This document shows, piece by piece, positions 61,754 through 64,000 of a stretch of DNA of 64,000 nt. The stretch lies in assembly GCA_037043235.1 (NCBI GenBank), contig JAWRVZ010000074.1, forward strand, positions 2,193,501 through 2,257,500, given 5' to 3'. The stretch's first letter is position 1, and every line of letters begins with the position of its first letter. The position numbers and the translations under genes are program-made. This stretch comes from Rhodeus uyekii. Taxonomy: Eukaryota > Chordata > Actinopteri > Cypriniformes > Acheilognathidae. Below the pieces are notes generated by a model. The model did no database searches and had not been told where the DNA came from. It saw only the letters and a list, made by a program, of their open reading frames with translations.

Positions 61754-62715
61754 TCAAGGTTTAGCTCTAAGACTATATGCCAAATTACTAGAGAGAAGAG
61801 CGGCACCATCCCAGGTGGGATGAATACCATCTCTTTTCAACAGGTCAGGTCTGCCCCAAAAACTTTTCCAATTGTCTATAAACCCTATGTTATTCTGCGG
61901 GCACCACTTAGACATCCAGCCATTGAGTGAGGATAATCTGCTAAGCATCTCATCACTCCTGCGCATAGGAAGAGGGCCAGAGCAAATTACGGTGCCTAAA
62001 CATCGTACTTGCGAGTTCACACACCTCTTTAATATTAGTTTTAGTGATCTCCGACTGGCGAAGTGGGACATCATTAGCGCCGACGTGAATGACAATGTTA
62101 GAATATTTACGATTAGCCTTAGCCAGCACTTTTAAATTTGCTTTGACGTCAGGCGCTCTGGCTCCCGGCAAACATGTGACTATGGTGGCTGGAGTCTCTA
62201 TTTTCACATTCCGAGTAATAGAATTGCCAATCACTAGGGTACTTTCAACAGGTTTCTCAGTGGGTGCGTCACTGAGTGGGGAGAACCTGTTTGATGTTCT
62301 GATCGGAATGGAACAGTGTTTTTTTGACCCGCGATTATGTCACCCAGTTGCCCTGCTGCAAGGGCTCTACAACCGGAACCGAACAATGTACAGGGTTTGC
62401 AAAGCTAGTCGCATCCAAAGTAGTATCTAAAGCCCTTGCATTCTTACTATCCTCGATTAAAGTTTGGATGCGTGTCTCTAATTCTGAGACCTTCTCTGTC
62501 AGCCTAACTATGTCCCTACATTTATCACATGTAAAGCCTTCACAGCTGACAGAGACAGATAGACTATGCATGAAGCAGGCAGTGCAAGTGACAATTTTGA
62601 GAGAAGATGACTCACCGCGTGTGTTGATCCAACTTGTTGACCAGTTGTTTGATGAAGTCGGGAAAAAAAGGCGCGAGCGAGAAAAACGCTGAATGCACGG
62701 ACAGTAAGATAGCAC
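61754..62715 (-). pseudogene. L2 copy b ORF1 (zinc-finger-like, coiled coil, esterase), frameshifted
   Basis: CEGFTCDKCRDIVRLTEKVS then [22 protein letters not shown] (GDS here changed to GNS, so the esterase Ser neighbourhood is altered); [20 protein letters not shown]; and, in another frame, LLKRDGIHPTWDGAALLSSN. At least two frameshifts, near 62020 and 62330. Confidence 0.75.
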
Positions 62716-62910
62716 AATGCTAACGCGTATAGCGACTTAGATTAAAGCTAACGATTACAATATATTAAATAATATAATATTGTATTTAGCAATATAAACG
62801 AACGTCGAGTTTAAGATCTAAAACAAAAATCAAGTTTATATGATGGTACAAACGCAATCCACTCGAGCAGACAGGAAACAGCAGTGCAGCAGTCAAAAAC
62901 GGTCCGTCTG

Positions 62911-63886
62911 AGTAGGCCGTCTCCTTAGTGGCCCGAAGAGACAAATCCATGGTCCGGCACAGCTCTGCCACTGCCTCCGGACCGATACCGCCGCCCTCGT
63001 TGAGGTCCCCTAGCAACTCAGCCTGATAAGCCTGCAGCAGTGTTGTGGTGTGTAGGCACGCTGCGGCCTGACTAGAAGCTGAGTATGCTTTCCCCACCAA
63101 AGACAACGTGACGCGCATCGGCTTGGAGGGGAGCGCTGGAGCTTTAATGGAGGACGCAGACTGGGGCATGAGGTAACTCGCAAGAGCCTCGTCCACTTTC
63201 TGCATCCCCCCATAACAATGACCTTGAGCCCCTACAAGATTGGTATACATCGCACTGTTTGGTGTATGAACCTTTTCGGAGGCTGGATTTCTCCAAGATC
63301 TAGATACCTCAGCATGTAAATCGGGTAGAAAGGGCATAGCTCGGCTCGGGGGAGTGACCCGAGCAGGCAGGTAACGTTCGTCTAAAATACTCTTTCTAGG
63401 ACGAGCGCTCCTGGTCTCCGCCGGCCAATCAATCTCCAGTCGAGAGATCGCTCGCGCCACAAACTCAACTAACTCCTCAAACGCCGGCGAGGAGGGTGGC
63501 GAATCCTTCTCGACCGGGTCAACACTAGCTAGTTCCATCTCACTTCCTGAACTTGATAAAGCCAGTGTTGGAGTCACAGCACAAACATCTCTAGGGGAGT
63601 GCTCGTGACTGGGACCCGCTTGATCTCGTGAGGGCTGAGGTAAGGGAGGACCCACCTCAGCTGCCTCAGCGAGATCTATTTGTGATCCCCAGGACTGAGA
63701 GCGCCGCAAAGCCTCGGCTGCTGCAGGTCCCGAACCGCGGGGAACACTGGCCTGAGCGGCCTCGTTACAGACCGCCAGGCGGGAGCGGAGAGCATGCAAG
63801 GAGAACTTCTCGCAGTCCTTACAGCCGGCATTCATAAAGTGCCGACCGCGCATGCTCCACTCCCAAACAGATAACACACATAACAT
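62911..63886 (-). pseudogene. DIRS D gag, N-terminal part
   Basis: The conserved Cys/His motif is split over two frames (CVICLGVEHARSALYE in one, AGCKDCEKFSLHALRSRLAV in the other), so there is a frameshift near 63835. Then PRKSILDERYLPARVTPPSR, FLPDLHAEVSRSWRNPASEK, GGMQKVDEALASYLMPQSAS, LVGKAYSASSQAAACLHTTT, LLQAYQAELLGDLNEGGGIG and MDLSLRATKETAYS, where L2 copy b begins. Confidence 0.8.
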
Positions 63887-64000
63887 GTGTATCCTTGCCC
63901 GTTATAAAACGTGGACAAGGATAAACACATGGTCTGAAATTCTGTTCACTCGCCACACTTTTCACACTCATATTCCCTGATTTTTAAACTATCTTCAAAA

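Larger units (their letters stand above)
56839..62910 (-). mobile_element. L2-clade LINE copy b, split by a hAT element
   Basis: On the minus strand it starts near TCAGACGGACCG (62910) and ends with the same 3' terminus as copy a: TAAATAAAGGTGACTTGACT then TGACT units at 56839-56855. ORF1 and ORF2 are present. It is inserted in DIRS D gag between ETAYS and LVATERH. An ACTC duplication is possible, and about 17 bp of target seem missing compared with copy B. A hAT element (58414-59553) interrupts ORF2. Confidence 0.85.
53360..64000 (-). mobile_element. DIRS-type YR retrotransposon D, defective, interrupted by L2 copy b
   Basis: The 3' terminus at about 53360 reads GTAACCCTGGTTCCCTGAGG then GGAACGAGACGCTGCGTC; its complement recurs as an ICR at 53579-53617. 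Genes follow on the minus strand: recombinase (truncated), RNase H/methyltransferase-like, RT, gag. Gag is split at 56839/62910 by an L2 LINE. The 5' terminal repeat is beyond 63900 or outside the window. Related to copy B. Confidence 0.82.

Overview
This is a 64-kb piece of a teleost nuclear genome, most probably a cyprinid. The evidence is a spliced vertebrate gene (phactr4), several copies of a dispersed repeat that I recognise as abundant in cyprinid genomes, and many fish-type transposable elements (Tc1/mariner DD37E, hAT, L2, gammaretrovirus-like ERV, DIRS). There are no operons, CRISPR arrays or bacterial features. I saw no RNA genes apart from one tRNA-like SINE.

Region 1 (1-7060): the 3' half of phactr4 on the + strand. 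Eight exons have clean GT/AG junctions and end with the invariant C-terminus. A long AT-rich 3' untranslated region follows, and the introns carry dispersed repeats and microsatellites. Region 2 (7107-8650): one almost complete Tc1/mariner element of the DD37E type with a frameshifted transposase.

Region 3 (10310-27128) is a nested stack. A Tc1-like element (minus strand) was split by an L2-clade LINE (+). The LINE was then split twice: by a deletion-derivative ERV with almost identical LTRs (13632-18416, 5-bp target duplication) and by a full DIRS-type tyrosine-recombinase retrotransposon (19046-25329, minus, no target duplication). A 246-bp foldback element sits in the other arm of the Tc1 element.

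Region 4 (29.9-45.9 kb) is a DIRS graveyard with one fresh member. It holds degraded gag/YR fragments (29.9-31.45 kb), an internally deleted copy (31.7-33.9 kb), a second nearly full DIRS copy (35892-42147) about 99% identical in protein to the first, terminal remnants of yet another family (42.1-42.7 kb), and a copy whose deletion fused gag to recombinase (44.4-45.9 kb). Region 5 (46-53.2 kb) is mostly anonymous AT-rich sequence. It contains a probable solo LTR inside a small DNA transposon and two short possible coding relics.

Region 6 (53.36 kb to the window end) is a third, defective DIRS family (minus). Its gag is split by a second copy of the same L2 family, which is itself split by a non-autonomous hAT element with an 8-bp target duplication.

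The most notable biology is DIRS activity. Two near-identical three-ORF copies lie 16.8 kb apart in the same orientation. They have promoter-like terminal inverted repeats, an internal complementary region matching both termini exactly, and a second open frame running for about 680 codons across RT/RNase H. Each copy nevertheless carries its own distinct lesion.
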